Positions 8,791 to 16,319 are shown, counted from the first letter of the stretch. The stretch is DNA of 35,779 nt from Elusimicrobiales bacterium (GCA_026419335.1 JANZZP010000050.1:1-35779), one strand, 5' to 3'. Numbers and translations are program-made. Notes: a model not told the origin generated them from the letters alone.

Positions 8791-9489
8791 TTATTTTTTT
8801 TCAGTTAATCTTTTTAAAGTATCATAATATAAACTGAGTATTTTTTCTATAACTTCAGATTGTGATATATTGGTAGTATCTATGTATATGCTGTCAGAAG
8901 ATTTTAAGAGTGGGTTATTTATTCTTGTTGAGTCTTGTAAATCTCTACTTTTTATCATCTCAAGTATTTCGTTATAATCAGCAAATATATTTTGTTCAGC
9001 AAGTTGATTAACTCTTCTTTTTGCCCTTGCTTGTGGTGATGCATCTAAATAAATTTTAAGTTCCGCGTCTGGGAAAACGTTTGTTGTTATATCTCTACCT
9101 TCCATTATTACGCCACCATCTTTTCCGATTTTTCTTTGTTCTTCTACAAGAAATTTTCTTAATTTCGGCATTTTAGCTACTAAACTTGTCTTTGCAGCAA
9201 CTTCTTCGCAGTATAGTTCACTATCAAGTTTTATGTTGTTTATCGTAAGAAAAGGTTCTTCTGAAGAGGTTTCTTTAAAACTTATTGGATTTGTTATAGC
9301 AATTTCAACAACTGCATCTTCATTATTTAGATCTATTTGTTTTTGCATACATAGCCAAGCAACTGCCCTATACATTTTGCCTGTACTTATGAATTTATAT
9401 CCAATTTTTTTTGCAACTTCCCTACCTACAGAAGATTTTCCAGCGCCTGCTGGTCCATCCATTGCTATAACTATACCATTTTTTCTCAT
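8791..9489 (-). CDS. cmk: cytidylate kinase
   Basis: Phosphorylates CMP and dCMP to the diphosphates in pyrimidine nucleotide supply. It has 232 residues, normal for bacterial Cmk. Near the N-terminus is the Walker A loop G-P-A-G-A-G-K-S-S (12-20) preceded by A-M-D, then I-S-T-G-K-M-Y-R-A, the family's substrate region (usually T-G-A-M-Y-R; here Lys replaces Ala). The motif E-G-R-D-I-T-T-N-V-F-P-D-A and the lid sequence A-R-A-K-R-R are also present. It begins immediately after the deoxynucleoside kinase stop, and plsC follows after 2 bases. It heads the conserved cmk-plsC-rpsA string. Confidence 0.96.
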   Translation of the reverse strand: MRKNGIVIAMDGPAGAGKSSVGREVAKKIGYKFISTGKMYRAVAWLCMQKQIDLNNEDAVVEIAITNPISFKETSSEEPFLTINNIKLDSELYCEEVAAKTSLVAKMPKLRKFLVEEQRKIGKDGGVIMEGRDITTNVFPDAELKIYLDASPQARAKRRVNQLAEQNIFADYNEILEMIKSRDLQDSTRINNPLLKSSDSIYIDTTNISQSEVIEKILSLYYDTLKRLTEKK

Positions 9490-10197
9490 TTATGCTATTA
9501 CCTTTTCCTCTAACTTTTTTTCTTGTGGTGGTTGCCTTAATGGCCTTACCCATTTTGTAAAGCTTGATGGTTTTAAAGAATATTCATGTACTAATCTTAC
9601 TACTTCATTTATTGGTTTAAAATTTTCCCAATCTAATCTCAATATCCTTACTCCTGCATCTTCCATCTCTTCTATGAATTGATAGTAGTTTTCTTGAAGA
9701 CTTTTAAGATAATCTCTTGTTATAGTTTTTTCTATCTCTCTACCACGCATTTTTATTCTTTCCATAGCAGTTTCAACACTACAATCTAAAAATATTAATA
9801 ACTGTGGAAAAACTAATTCTCTTAGTACCATGTTATCAAATAAGTCAAGATATGTATTATAATCAAGATCTGTTATTATTTTTTCTGGGTGTTGATTAAG
9901 CATTCTTGCAAAGATAGTATCTTCCCATATTGTTCTATCTTGAACAACGCCTCTTATTTTACCAAGGCTAATTCTTGCTATGAATTCCCTATGTTGTCTA
10001 AACCTATGGTTAAGAAGCCATATTTGCATAATAGTTCCATATTTTTTCATATCTTGGTAGAATTTTGCTAGATATGGATTACCACTTACTTCTTCTAATA
10101 CAGGCTCAAAATTTAGTGCTTTAGCAAGTTCAATAGTTAAGGTGGATTTTCCGACTCCTATTATGCCAGCTATTCCAATGTAACCTTCGGCGAACAT
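9490..10197 (-). CDS. deoxynucleoside kinase (dGK/dAK family)
   Basis: Salvage kinase that phosphorylates deoxynucleosides using a nucleoside triphosphate. Its 235 residues match the dGK/dCK/TK2-type family: Walker A G-I-I-G-V-G-K-S-T (11-19), E-E at 35-36 in E-E-V-S-G-N-P-Y, the D-R-T motif (87-89, usually DRS), and the lid R-I-K-M-R-G-R-E-I-E-K. The proline- and lysine-rich C-terminus after about residue 215 is outside the usual fold. ATG at 10197 has a GGAGG site. It lies between pilT (15-base gap) and cmk (no gap), so two nucleotide kinases are side by side. Which deoxynucleoside it prefers cannot be told from the sequence. Confidence 0.9.
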   Translation of the reverse strand: MFAEGYIGIAGIIGVGKSTLTIELAKALNFEPVLEEVSGNPYLAKFYQDMKKYGTIMQIWLLNHRFRQHREFIARISLGKIRGVVQDRTIWEDTIFARMLNQHPEKIITDLDYNTYLDLFDNMVLRELVFPQLLIFLDCSVETAMERIKMRGREIEKTITRDYLKSLQENYYQFIEEMEDAGVRILRLDWENFKPINEVVRLVHEYSLKPSSFTKWVRPLRQPPQEKKLEEKVIA

Positions 10198-10212
10198 AAA
10201 ACCTCCATTTTA

Positions 10213-11307
10213 TCATGGTTCTATAGCAGGTTTGCCAGTTTCCTGATCAATTCCCTTTATTGATAAAAGTACATCGTCAGGATTAGATGCTTCAGCTACT
10301 ATATCTTCAAGCGTTGCAAGATTTGATTTATATATCTTGACTAATGATTGATTAAATGTCTGCATTCCGTAATATTCTCCTTTACTTATAGCATGTGTGA
10401 TACCATCTAGATTGTTTTCTGCTATTAGTTTTTTAATATGGGGAGTATTAATCATTATTTCAACTGCTACAATTCTTCCACCTTTGGTAGATGGTATTAG
10501 CCTTTGTGATATTATGCCTTTAAGTGTTTCAGATAGTTGTAATCTTATTTGAGTTTGTTGATGTGGAGGATATAAATCTATTATTCTTGATATGGTTTGA
10601 ACCGAATTTATAGTGTGCATAGTAGATAAAACAAGGTGTCCAGTTTCTGCTGCTGTAATTGCAGCTTTTGTTGTTTCAAGGTCTCTCATTTCTCCAACCA
10701 TAATAACATCTGGATCTTGTCTTAGAGCAACTCTTAAAGCATCAACGAAACTATTGGTATCATTTCCAACTTCTCTTTGACTTATTATAGATTTTTTATC
10801 TTTAAAAACAAACTCTATTGGATCTTCTATTGTTATTATATGAAGGTCTTGTGTTTGATTAAGATGTTCTATCATAGCTGCCAGTGTTGAAGACTTCCCT
10901 GAACCTGTAACTCCTGTAACTAATATTAAGCCACGTGTATTTGAAAGTAATTTTTTAATTGGTTGTACTGGTAATTTTAGTTCTTCAAGTGATGGTATTT
11001 GGAATGGTATATGTCTTATTGCTATTGCTGGTTTTGATTTTTGAAGATAGTAATTAAATCTGAATCTACCAATATTTTCAATTTCATATGAGAAGTCAAC
11101 TTCATGTTTTTCATTGAATACTTTCCTAATTTTCTCAGTCATTATCGGAGTTATTAAATTTTCTACTTCTTTTGTTGAGATTGTAGAATCTTTGATAGGA
11201 ACTAGTTTCCCATGAATTCTAAGGTAAACAGGAGAATCAGATCTTATATGGAGATCACTTGCTAAGTTTTGAACCATTATTTTTAAAAGTACATTTATAT
11301 TTAACAT
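10213..11307 (-). CDS. pilT: type IV pilus retraction ATPase PilT
   Basis: Hexameric cytoplasmic ATPase that powers retraction of type IV pili and hence twitching motility or DNA uptake. It has 364 residues, typical of PilT. The N-terminal domain includes A-S-D-L-H. The core has Walker A G-V-T-G-S-G-K-S-S (132-140), the Asp box E-D-P-I-E (161-165), Walker B V-I-M-V-G-E-M-R-D (201-209) and the His box G-H-L-V-L-S-T-M-H-T (223-232). It starts 3 bases after ftsZ stops, so pilus retraction and division genes are in one transcript. No other pilus genes are in the window. Confidence 0.95.
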   Translation of the reverse strand: MLNINVLLKIMVQNLASDLHIRSDSPVYLRIHGKLVPIKDSTISTKEVENLITPIMTEKIRKVFNEKHEVDFSYEIENIGRFRFNYYLQKSKPAIAIRHIPFQIPSLEELKLPVQPIKKLLSNTRGLILVTGVTGSGKSSTLAAMIEHLNQTQDLHIITIEDPIEFVFKDKKSIISQREVGNDTNSFVDALRVALRQDPDVIMVGEMRDLETTKAAITAAETGHLVLSTMHTINSVQTISRIIDLYPPHQQTQIRLQLSETLKGIISQRLIPSTKGGRIVAVEIMINTPHIKKLIAENNLDGITHAISKGEYYGMQTFNQSLVKIYKSNLATLEDIVAEASNPDDVLLSIKGIDQETGKPAIEP

Positions 11308-11310
11308 TTT

Positions 11311-12411
11311 TTAATCCAGTATTGAAGAATTTCTTCTCATAAAGGCTGGTTTAGTTGATAAAACATTTTTTTCAATATCGTTTTTTATTTTTTGTAGTGT
11401 CGAATCTGTTTTTATTATTTCAGTTTTTTTAATTGGTATATTTTCAGTTGAATCATCTTCATAACCAAATCCTGCAGCTACAACTGTTATTATTACTTCA
11501 TCATCTTTTAAAGTTGAATCTATATATTGCCCATATTTTATTTTTGCCTCTTCTTTTGATGCTCTTTTAGATAAATAATCTAAAGCCTCATTTATTTCCC
11601 TTATAGCAAAATTTTTAGGTATTCTGAAATAAACTATAAAACCTTTAGCATTTTTAATATCAGCGTTTTCTATAAGAGGAAAATTTAGAGCATTTCTTAT
11701 TCCCTCCATATGTCTTGTGGGTCCTTTCCCTTTTCCAATACCTACAAGTGCTGTTCCTGAATTTTTAATTATTGCTTCTATATCTGCAAAATCGACGTTT
11801 ATATCTGCAGGTGTAGTTATTAAATCACTTATTCCAGTAATGATTTCTATAAGAATATTATCTGCTTGTTGATAAGCTGATTCTGCGGAAGTATCTGGTG
11901 GAAGTGAAAGTAATCTATCATTCGGTATTACAATTATTGCATCAACATATTTTTTAATTTCATTAATTGATTCCTCTGCTGTTTTTAATCTTTGTTTTCC
12001 TTCAGTTGAAAATGGTTTTGTTACTATGGCTATTGTTAAATTAACCCCGATTTGTTTTGACACTTCAGCTATAACTGGAGCGGCACCACTACCTGTACCA
12101 CCACCCATTCCTGCTGCTATTATAACCATATTTGCGCCTTTAAGAATATCTTTTATTTCTTCAATAGATTCTAAGGCAGCTTGTTTACCTATATGAGGCA
12201 TTCCACCGGCTCCAAGACCTTTTGTTAGTTTTGCGCCAAGTTGAAGTTTATAAGTAGCTTTATTTTTTTGTAATGCCTGATTATCAGTATTTGCAGCTAT
12301 TAAATCAACATTTTTAAATGGGTGATTATATATTCTATTTATTGTATTTCCACCAGCTCCACCTACTCCTACTATTTTTATTAAAGCATCTTTCATACTA
12401 GAGTAATTCAT
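11311..12411 (-). CDS. ftsZ: cell division protein FtsZ
   Basis: Tubulin-like GTPase that polymerises into the Z ring at mid-cell. It has 366 residues. Visible are G-V-G-G-A-G-G-N (15-22), N-T-D-N-Q-A-L, the tubulin signature G-G-G-T-G-S-G (103-109) and the synergy-loop N-V-D-F-A-D (205-210). The C-terminal tail K-P-A-F-M-R-R corresponds to the conserved peptide that binds FtsA. The gene starts 8 bases after ftsA with no good ribosome site; ATG at 12396 (Met6) is an alternative start. The ftsA-ftsZ order is the standard one. Confidence 0.97.
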   Translation of the reverse strand: MNYSSMKDALIKIVGVGGAGGNTINRIYNHPFKNVDLIAANTDNQALQKNKATYKLQLGAKLTKGLGAGGMPHIGKQAALESIEEIKDILKGANMVIIAAGMGGGTGSGAAPVIAEVSKQIGVNLTIAIVTKPFSTEGKQRLKTAEESINEIKKYVDAIIVIPNDRLLSLPPDTSAESAYQQADNILIEIITGISDLITTPADINVDFADIEAIIKNSGTALVGIGKGKGPTRHMEGIRNALNFPLIENADIKNAKGFIVYFRIPKNFAIREINEALDYLSKRASKEEAKIKYGQYIDSTLKDDEVIITVVAAGFGYEDDSTENIPIKKTEIIKTDSTLQKIKNDIEKNVLSTKPAFMRRNSSILD

Positions 12412-12419
12412 ATTATTTA

Positions 12420-13655
12420 TTAAGAAAAAAGATTTTTAAACCACTTAATTATTTGAGAGATAAATCCTGTTTCACTCTCAACCATAAAGACATCGAGTTG
12501 CGGTTTTATATATATAGGATAACATAATAGAGCAATTGCAGTTGTATATTTTTGGTGATAATATTTTTTGTCTTTTATTTTAACATAATTATCAGGTATT
12601 AGCCCGTGTCTAACTTCTTTTCCTTTAAAAATTTTTTCACATGCTTTATCAATCCCTCTCAACATTGAACCACCACCTGTTAAAACTATTGAGTTTATTC
12701 TATCTTCATATCCAGAATTTACTATTTCTTCTCTTATATATAGGAATATCTCTTCAAGGCGTGGCTTAATGTACTCGCATAAATTTTCCTCTGTTATTTT
12801 TTTCTTTGTTGTTCGATCAAGTAAAACAATATCAAATTCTTTATTTTCTTTTATAAGTCCAGATAATGAGTATCCATGATTTTCTTTTATATTTTGTGCA
12901 GTTTCAAAGGAGGTATGGTATGCATATGCTATATCATTAGTTATAAGGAAACTGCCTATCGAAATATCTTTTGAGTATTTTATTGTTCCATCATGGTATA
13001 TTACAATTGACGTTGTAAGATCCCCAATATCAATTAAAACTGACCCTAATTTTTTTTCTTCTTCGCTTATAACTATTTCCGCAAGCGGATAAGCATGATA
13101 AATATGTTCATTTAATTTTAAACCAGCATTGGCTACGCACTTGCTTATATTATTTAAATGGGAGACGTTTGCTGTGATAAGATGTACATCAGTTTCAATG
13201 ATATTACCTTCCATTCCTACAGGATTTGAAAATCCTGTTTCCTTATCTACTGAAAAATCTTGAGGTATTGTATGAATAATTACCCTTTCATTTTGTAGAT
13301 GTATTGCTCGAGCATTTTCTATAACATTTATTATGTCTTGTTCTGTTATTTCTTTATCACTTCTTGTTATTGTGTATATGCCATGATTGTTTACTGACAT
13401 TATATGAGAACCTCTAATTCCAACATAAGCAGAATCTAATTTAATACCGGGGTGTTTTTGTTCTATTTCATCAAGAATTTTTTTAATTGTATTTGTTGCA
13501 GAAAGAATGCTGGTTACTACACCGCTTTTAAGGCCTTTTTTACATTCAAGATAAGTTGCTCCTATTAATTCAATTGTGTTATCTGGTAAAACTTTTCCTA
13601 CTGCACATACGATTGAATCGCTACCAAAATCTAATGATAGAATATTTTCTTCCAT
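12420..13655 (-). CDS. ftsA: cell division protein FtsA
   Basis: Actin-fold protein that tethers FtsZ filaments to the cytoplasmic membrane and recruits later divisome proteins. It has 411 residues. The N-terminal phosphate loop S-L-D-F-G-S-D-S (7-14), the D-I-G-D-L-T-T-S region and the V-L-T-G-G-G-S-M-L-R-G motif are the actin/Hsp70-type nucleotide contacts. The last 14 or so residues (F-I-S-Q-I-I-K-W-F-K-N-L-F-S) form the expected amphipathic membrane-targeting helix. The start has GGAG upstream. A 78-base AT-rich gap separates it from the ftsQ-like gene and holds a TATACT on the minus strand, so an internal promoter is possible. Confidence 0.96.
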   Translation of the reverse strand: MEENILSLDFGSDSIVCAVGKVLPDNTIELIGATYLECKKGLKSGVVTSILSATNTIKKILDEIEQKHPGIKLDSAYVGIRGSHIMSVNNHGIYTITRSDKEITEQDIINVIENARAIHLQNERVIIHTIPQDFSVDKETGFSNPVGMEGNIIETDVHLITANVSHLNNISKCVANAGLKLNEHIYHAYPLAEIVISEEEKKLGSVLIDIGDLTTSIVIYHDGTIKYSKDISIGSFLITNDIAYAYHTSFETAQNIKENHGYSLSGLIKENKEFDIVLLDRTTKKKITEENLCEYIKPRLEEIFLYIREEIVNSGYEDRINSIVLTGGGSMLRGIDKACEKIFKGKEVRHGLIPDNYVKIKDKKYYHQKYTTAIALLCYPIYIKPQLDVFMVESETGFISQIIKWFKNLFS

Positions 13656-13733
13656 ACAGGCTCCATTATTTAAATTTGCTCGGTTTTAAATAGTATATAA
13701 AATTTTTAAAAAAAGTTCTATTACTATCAAAAA

Positions 13734-14519
13734 TTAATTTAATGGAGCTACAATTATCTTGCCTTCATTTATATATCTTGCATCTATGTTAAATGGAATA
13801 TTTAATCTATTTTTAGCATCATCTAATACCTTTTTTATTTTTTTAATGTCTTTTTCTGATGGTTTAAAATTTTTTGGGAGTGTTATTCTTATTTTATCAT
13901 ACTGAATTGCTGGATAAGATTTTTCTGTTAAAAAAGTAGGATTACCATCTCCTATATTAATAAGTGGTGTTTTTGATATTTCGATAAAGGTTGATAAAAG
14001 ATTTTTATCAGTTTTTTCATTTGTATTTATATCTATAAGGGGATATTGTATATTTGGATTTGGGTTTTTACTACTAAAAGAAAGATCTTGAAGGAGATAA
14101 AGTTCTATATTTGCAAATTTAGCTACAGCTGGTATTTTGTGAATATCAAATGTTAAAGTTCCTGTAAATTGATTAAATTTTTCGTGAATCCTAATATGGG
14201 GATAATTTGTTGCTATTGAGTTTTTAAATGATTTAATTAATTCTTCTGAGTATGGTTTAGATACAAGATTTCTAAAGTTTATTTCTATTTCTTTTCTTAG
14301 TGAATCATCTTCAGTTTTTAATACTATTTTGGTTATAGTTGTTTTAGTAAATGATATATCTTTTATTTTCATAATTTTAGATGAATTAAATTTTATAAAA
14401 ATAACAATAAATACAGATATAATAGCATATGATAATAACATAATAAAATTATTTGATTTTATCATATTTAACTTTAACTTCCTTTTTGGACGATATTTTT
14501 TAATTACTCTTTTTGCCAT
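13734..14519 (-). CDS. FtsQ-like cell division protein (divergent)
   Basis: 261 residues with a very basic cytoplasmic N-terminus (about 1-20), one membrane helix (about 26-44) and an extracytoplasmic domain. Position directly before ftsA-ftsZ, the single-span topology, and a POTRA-like stretch after the helix (I-K-D-I-S-F at about 52, ending in K-I-P-A-V-A-K-F, which resembles the family's R-x-P-V-A) point to FtsQ/DivIB, which links early and late divisome proteins. The sequence is otherwise too divergent to be sure. The region just before the ATG has no Shine-Dalgarno. tRNA-Gln lies 37 bases upstream on the same strand, and the two may share a transcript. Confidence 0.6.
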   Translation of the reverse strand: MAKRVIKKYRPKRKLKLNMIKSNNFIMLLSYAIISVFIVIFIKFNSSKIMKIKDISFTKTTITKIVLKTEDDSLRKEIEINFRNLVSKPYSEELIKSFKNSIATNYPHIRIHEKFNQFTGTLTFDIHKIPAVAKFANIELYLLQDLSFSSKNPNPNIQYPLIDINTNEKTDKNLLSTFIEISKTPLINIGDGNPTFLTEKSYPAIQYDKIRITLPKNFKPSEKDIKKIKKVLDDAKNRLNIPFNIDARYINEGKIIVAPLN

Positions 14520-14556
14520 ATCTATTTTTTAAAATAAATATTTTTAAATATGAAAT

Positions 14557-14627
14557 CTCCGGGACTAGGACTCGAACCTAGACCAAGTGGTCCAGAGCCA
14601 CTTGTGCTACCATTACACCATCCCGGA
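14557..14627 (-). tRNA. tRNA-Gln(CTG)
   Basis: Read on the minus strand, the acceptor TCCGGGA (14627-14621) pairs with TCCCGGA (14564-14558), with G at 14557 as the discriminator, as is usual for tRNA-Gln. The anticodon arm AAGTGG/CCACTT encloses C-T-C-T-G-G-A, giving anticodon CTG (reads CAG, glutamine). The T-arm has GGTTCGAGTCC. No CCA is encoded. It sits between the heat-shock operon and the ftsQ-like gene on the same strand. A TATAAT on the minus strand at 14640-14645 could serve as its -10 box. Confidence 0.95.
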
Positions 14628-14639
14628 ACTTAAAAGTTA

Positions 14640-14645
14640 ATTATA
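14640..14645 (-). promoter_or_regulatory. possible -10 box for tRNA-Gln / fts string
   Basis: TATAAT on the minus strand, 12 bases before the tRNA start. A weak -35 candidate, TTCAAA, lies 17 bases upstream, inside the 3' end of the preceding gene. If real, it would also feed the ftsQ-like gene and the fts operon. Weak evidence in AT-rich DNA. Confidence 0.35.
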
Positions 14646-14653
14646 TAATTTTT

Positions 14654-15286
14654 CTAATTCTTTTTGAATTTTATGATTACTTTGTTGTCCTTGGTTTCAA
14701 TATTATAATCTTTGCCTCTAATTTGAGGGGGAAGTGAAAAATATTTTACTGATTTTATATGTGATGAAAACGAAGATTTAACATTTGCTTCGTTTTTTTC
14801 GTCTATATTTTTCTTTTCATATGATATTTTTATGTAATCCTGTTTAACATCTACTGAAACAGATGAATTTTTGTCAATATTATTTTGTATTTCAATTATG
14901 TACTCATTTTCACTTTCTTTATTTTTTATCTCTATTTCATTAGATATAGTATTTTCTTTAAGTATTCTCTCCTCAAACCACTTAGAAAATGAATCGTTAA
15001 ATATGTCTAAGTGATTATTATCTGAAAAAGTCTTTAACATTCTTTTTCTAAAATTTTCAATTTCTTCAAATGGATTATAGTCTTTGGAAAAAAATTTATC
15101 ATTAAATATTGAATCAAAAATTTCTTTTTCTATTTTATTATTTTCTTGAATATGTTTTTTTATAAATTCATCCCAATAAAAATATGAATTTTTAAGTTCT
15201 TTTTCTTTTGATTTGTATTGCCCTAGAATATAACCGAAAACAGTTCCTATCAAAATCATAAAAATAATAAGAAATTTCTTTTTCAT
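14654..15286 (-). CDS. membrane-anchored alpha-crystallin (Hsp20)-like protein
   Basis: 210 residues. An N-terminal hydrophobic helix (about 4-22) is an uncleaved anchor or a signal peptide. A charged helical middle (25-115) leads to a C-terminal domain (about 126-208) that follows the Hsp20/alpha-crystallin pattern: E-Y-I-I-E-I-Q, then V-S-V-D-V-K-Q-D-Y-I-K-I-S, then S-V-K-Y-F-S-L-P-P (compare F-S-R-T-I-S-L-P in the neighbouring Hsp20) and a final N-K-V-I-I-K-F. It has a good ribosome site (GGAGGTG) and is third in the operon with two ordinary Hsp20 genes. I infer a small chaperone tethered at, or exported across, the inner membrane. It could instead be a non-chaperone protein with the same beta-sandwich fold. 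Confidence 0.65.
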   Translation of the reverse strand: MKKKFLIIFMILIGTVFGYILGQYKSKEKELKNSYFYWDEFIKKHIQENNKIEKEIFDSIFNDKFFSKDYNPFEEIENFRKRMLKTFSDNNHLDIFNDSFSKWFEERILKENTISNEIEIKNKESENEYIIEIQNNIDKNSSVSVDVKQDYIKISYEKKNIDEKNEANVKSSFSSHIKSVKYFSLPPQIRGKDYNIETKDNKVIIKFKKN

Positions 15287-15301
15287 TTATCACCTCCATT
15301 T

Positions 15302-15331
15302 TGTGGGGGCAAAAGAGCCCCCACATTTTTT
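15302..15331. terminator. GC-rich hairpin between second hsp20 and the anchored crystallin gene
   Basis: A perfect 9-base-pair stem (TGTGGGGGC at 15302-15310 with GCCCCCACA at 15317-15325) and a 6-base loop, conspicuous in this AT-rich DNA. Its T-run (15326-15331) is on the plus-strand side, so as an intrinsic terminator it would stop plus-strand (antisense) transcription. In the direction of the operon (minus) it is followed by AAAATGG, so it more likely acts as an mRNA-stabilising or processing hairpin or partial attenuator before the third gene. Confidence 0.6.
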
Positions 15332-15782
15332 ATTCTATCTCTATTTTATTTGCTTTACTTTCTTCTTTTTTTGGAAGTATTATTTGAAGGATTCCATTGT
15401 TGTATGAAGCTTTAATTTTATTTGAATCTATATTGACACCTATTTTAAAACTTCTTGAGAATTTCCCAGAAGGAATTTCTTCTCTCAATAGTTCTATCTT
15501 TTCATTTAGTTCAAATTTAGTTATACCTTCTATAGTTAGAATACCCTCTTTAATATTTAAAGAAATATCTTTTTTGTCTGCAAAAGGAATTAGAACATAT
15601 ATTTTAAGTTCATTATCTGTTTCTATTGCGTTTACTGGTGGTGTGAAATATGATTCGTTATTAGCATTTTCACCCTCTCTTAATGTAATGTTTGCTGATG
15701 GTTTTAGAAAGTTTTCAAAGAGTTTATCCATGTTTTTCTTTATATTAATTAATTCATTTGATACTTTAATTAAGTCTCTCAT
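15330..15782 (-). CDS. Hsp20 family small heat-shock protein (second copy)
   Basis: ATP-independent holdase chaperone of 150 residues from ATG at 15782. The alpha-crystallin domain spans roughly 48-140, with D-N-E-L-K-I-Y-V, D-K-K-D-I-S-L-N, G-K-F-S-R-S-F-K and the G-I-L-Q-I-I-L-P-K motif at its end. The C-terminal tail A-N-K-I-E-I-E carries an I-x-I-type sequence used in oligomer assembly. I take ATG 15782 rather than the in-frame GTG at 15788 because AAGGAGG lies 5 bases before the ATG and overlaps the GTG. It differs considerably from the first copy, so the two are likely old paralogs and may form mixed oligomers. Confidence 0.92.
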   Translation of the reverse strand: MRDLIKVSNELINIKKNMDKLFENFLKPSANITLREGENANNESYFTPPVNAIETDNELKIYVLIPFADKKDISLNIKEGILTIEGITKFELNEKIELLREEIPSGKFSRSFKIGVNIDSNKIKASYNNGILQIILPKKEESKANKIEIE

Positions 15783-15801
15783 AAGCACCTCCTTAATAAA
15801 A

Positions 15802-16230
15802 TTAATCTATTTTTATTTCACTTATTTTTGTTTCTTTCTGTTTTGGTAATATTATTTTTAATACGCCATCTTTATAATTTGCTTTAGCGCTTCCTTCTTT
15901 AACTGGTTGTGGTAATGATATTGTCCTTGAGAATTTCCCATAACTTCTTTCAATAATTCTCCATCCATTCTTATCTTTTTCGTCTTTTTCTTGTTTTTTC
16001 TCAAATGATATTGTTAAAAGATTATCGTTGACTTCTAATTTTATATCTTTTTTATCTACACCAGGGATTTCAGCTGTTATTATTATTTCTTTTGAAGTTT
16101 CTTTCATATCTATTTTTGGATATTCATCTTTTAATATGCCTAATGATGGAAGTTGTGGTTCAAATATATCTTCAAACCATTGATTGATAAGCTCATTTGT
16201 TTTTTTAATTGGGAAGAGTTCATGTTTCAT
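15802..16230 (-). CDS. Hsp20 family small heat-shock protein (first copy)
   Basis: 142 residues from ATG at 16230, with a short N-terminal arm and the alpha-crystallin domain at about 40-132. It shows the classical A-E-I-P-G-V-D-K-K-D-I pattern, then F-S-R-T-I-S-L-P and D-G-V-L-K-I-I-L-P-K. The tail ends S-E-I-K-I-D (I-x-I type). The ATG has an ideal ribosome site, AAAGGAGG with a 5-base spacer; the GTG at 16236 overlaps that site and is rejected. It is the first gene of the three-gene heat-shock operon, immediately downstream of the double-CIRCE promoter, and should be repressed by HrcA. Confidence 0.95.
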   Translation of the reverse strand: MKHELFPIKKTNELINQWFEDIFEPQLPSLGILKDEYPKIDMKETSKEIIITAEIPGVDKKDIKLEVNDNLLTISFEKKQEKDEKDKNGWRIIERSYGKFSRTISLPQPVKEGSAKANYKDGVLKIILPKQKETKISEIKID

Positions 16231-16250
16231 AGACACCTCCTTTAAGTTTA

Positions 16251-16277
16251 TTAGCAGTCACTATTATTGACTGCTAA
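16251..16277. promoter_or_regulatory. CIRCE operator 1 (promoter-proximal to hsp20, over the start site)
   Basis: A perfect 9-9-9 inverted repeat, TTAGCAGTC-N9-GACTGCTAA. It is the HrcA operator CIRCE (canonical TTAGCACTC-N9-GAGTGCTAA) with one symmetrical base swap in each arm. The predicted transcription start (about 16275) lies inside it. Confidence 0.9.
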
Positions 16278-16281
16278 CAAT

Positions 16282-16310
16282 ATTATAGCATATTAGCAAT
16301 CAAATGTCAA
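16282..16310 (-). promoter_or_regulatory. sigma70-type promoter of the hsp20 operon
   Basis: On the minus strand, TTGACA (16310-16305) and TATAAT (16287-16282) are separated by exactly 17 bases: a full consensus promoter. The -35 box sits wholly inside the 9-base spacer of CIRCE 2, and the start point falls in CIRCE 1, so HrcA could block it from both sides. Confidence 0.93.
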
Positions 16311-16319
16311 GAGTGCTAA
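16293..16319. promoter_or_regulatory. CIRCE operator 2 (over the -35 box)
   Basis: TTAGCAATC-N9-GAGTGCTAA: one arm is the canonical CIRCE half-site, the other differs by one base. It lies 15 bases from CIRCE 1 and encloses the -35 box of the hsp20 promoter. Confidence 0.87.

Noticed and set aside
15302..15331. Hairpin as an ordinary terminator of the hsp20 operon
   Set aside because: The T-run is on the plus strand; in the operon's direction the stem is followed by A-rich sequence and a ribosome site for the third gene.
15397..15849. 150-codon plus-strand frame opposite the second hsp20 gene
   Set aside because: Antisense to a clear Hsp20 gene, including its conserved domain; composition reflects the complement.
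16231..16236. GTG start two codons before the first hsp20 ATG (the same pattern occurs at 15788)
   Set aside because: In both genes the GTG lies within or against the AAGGAGG ribosome site, so the following ATG is the true start.
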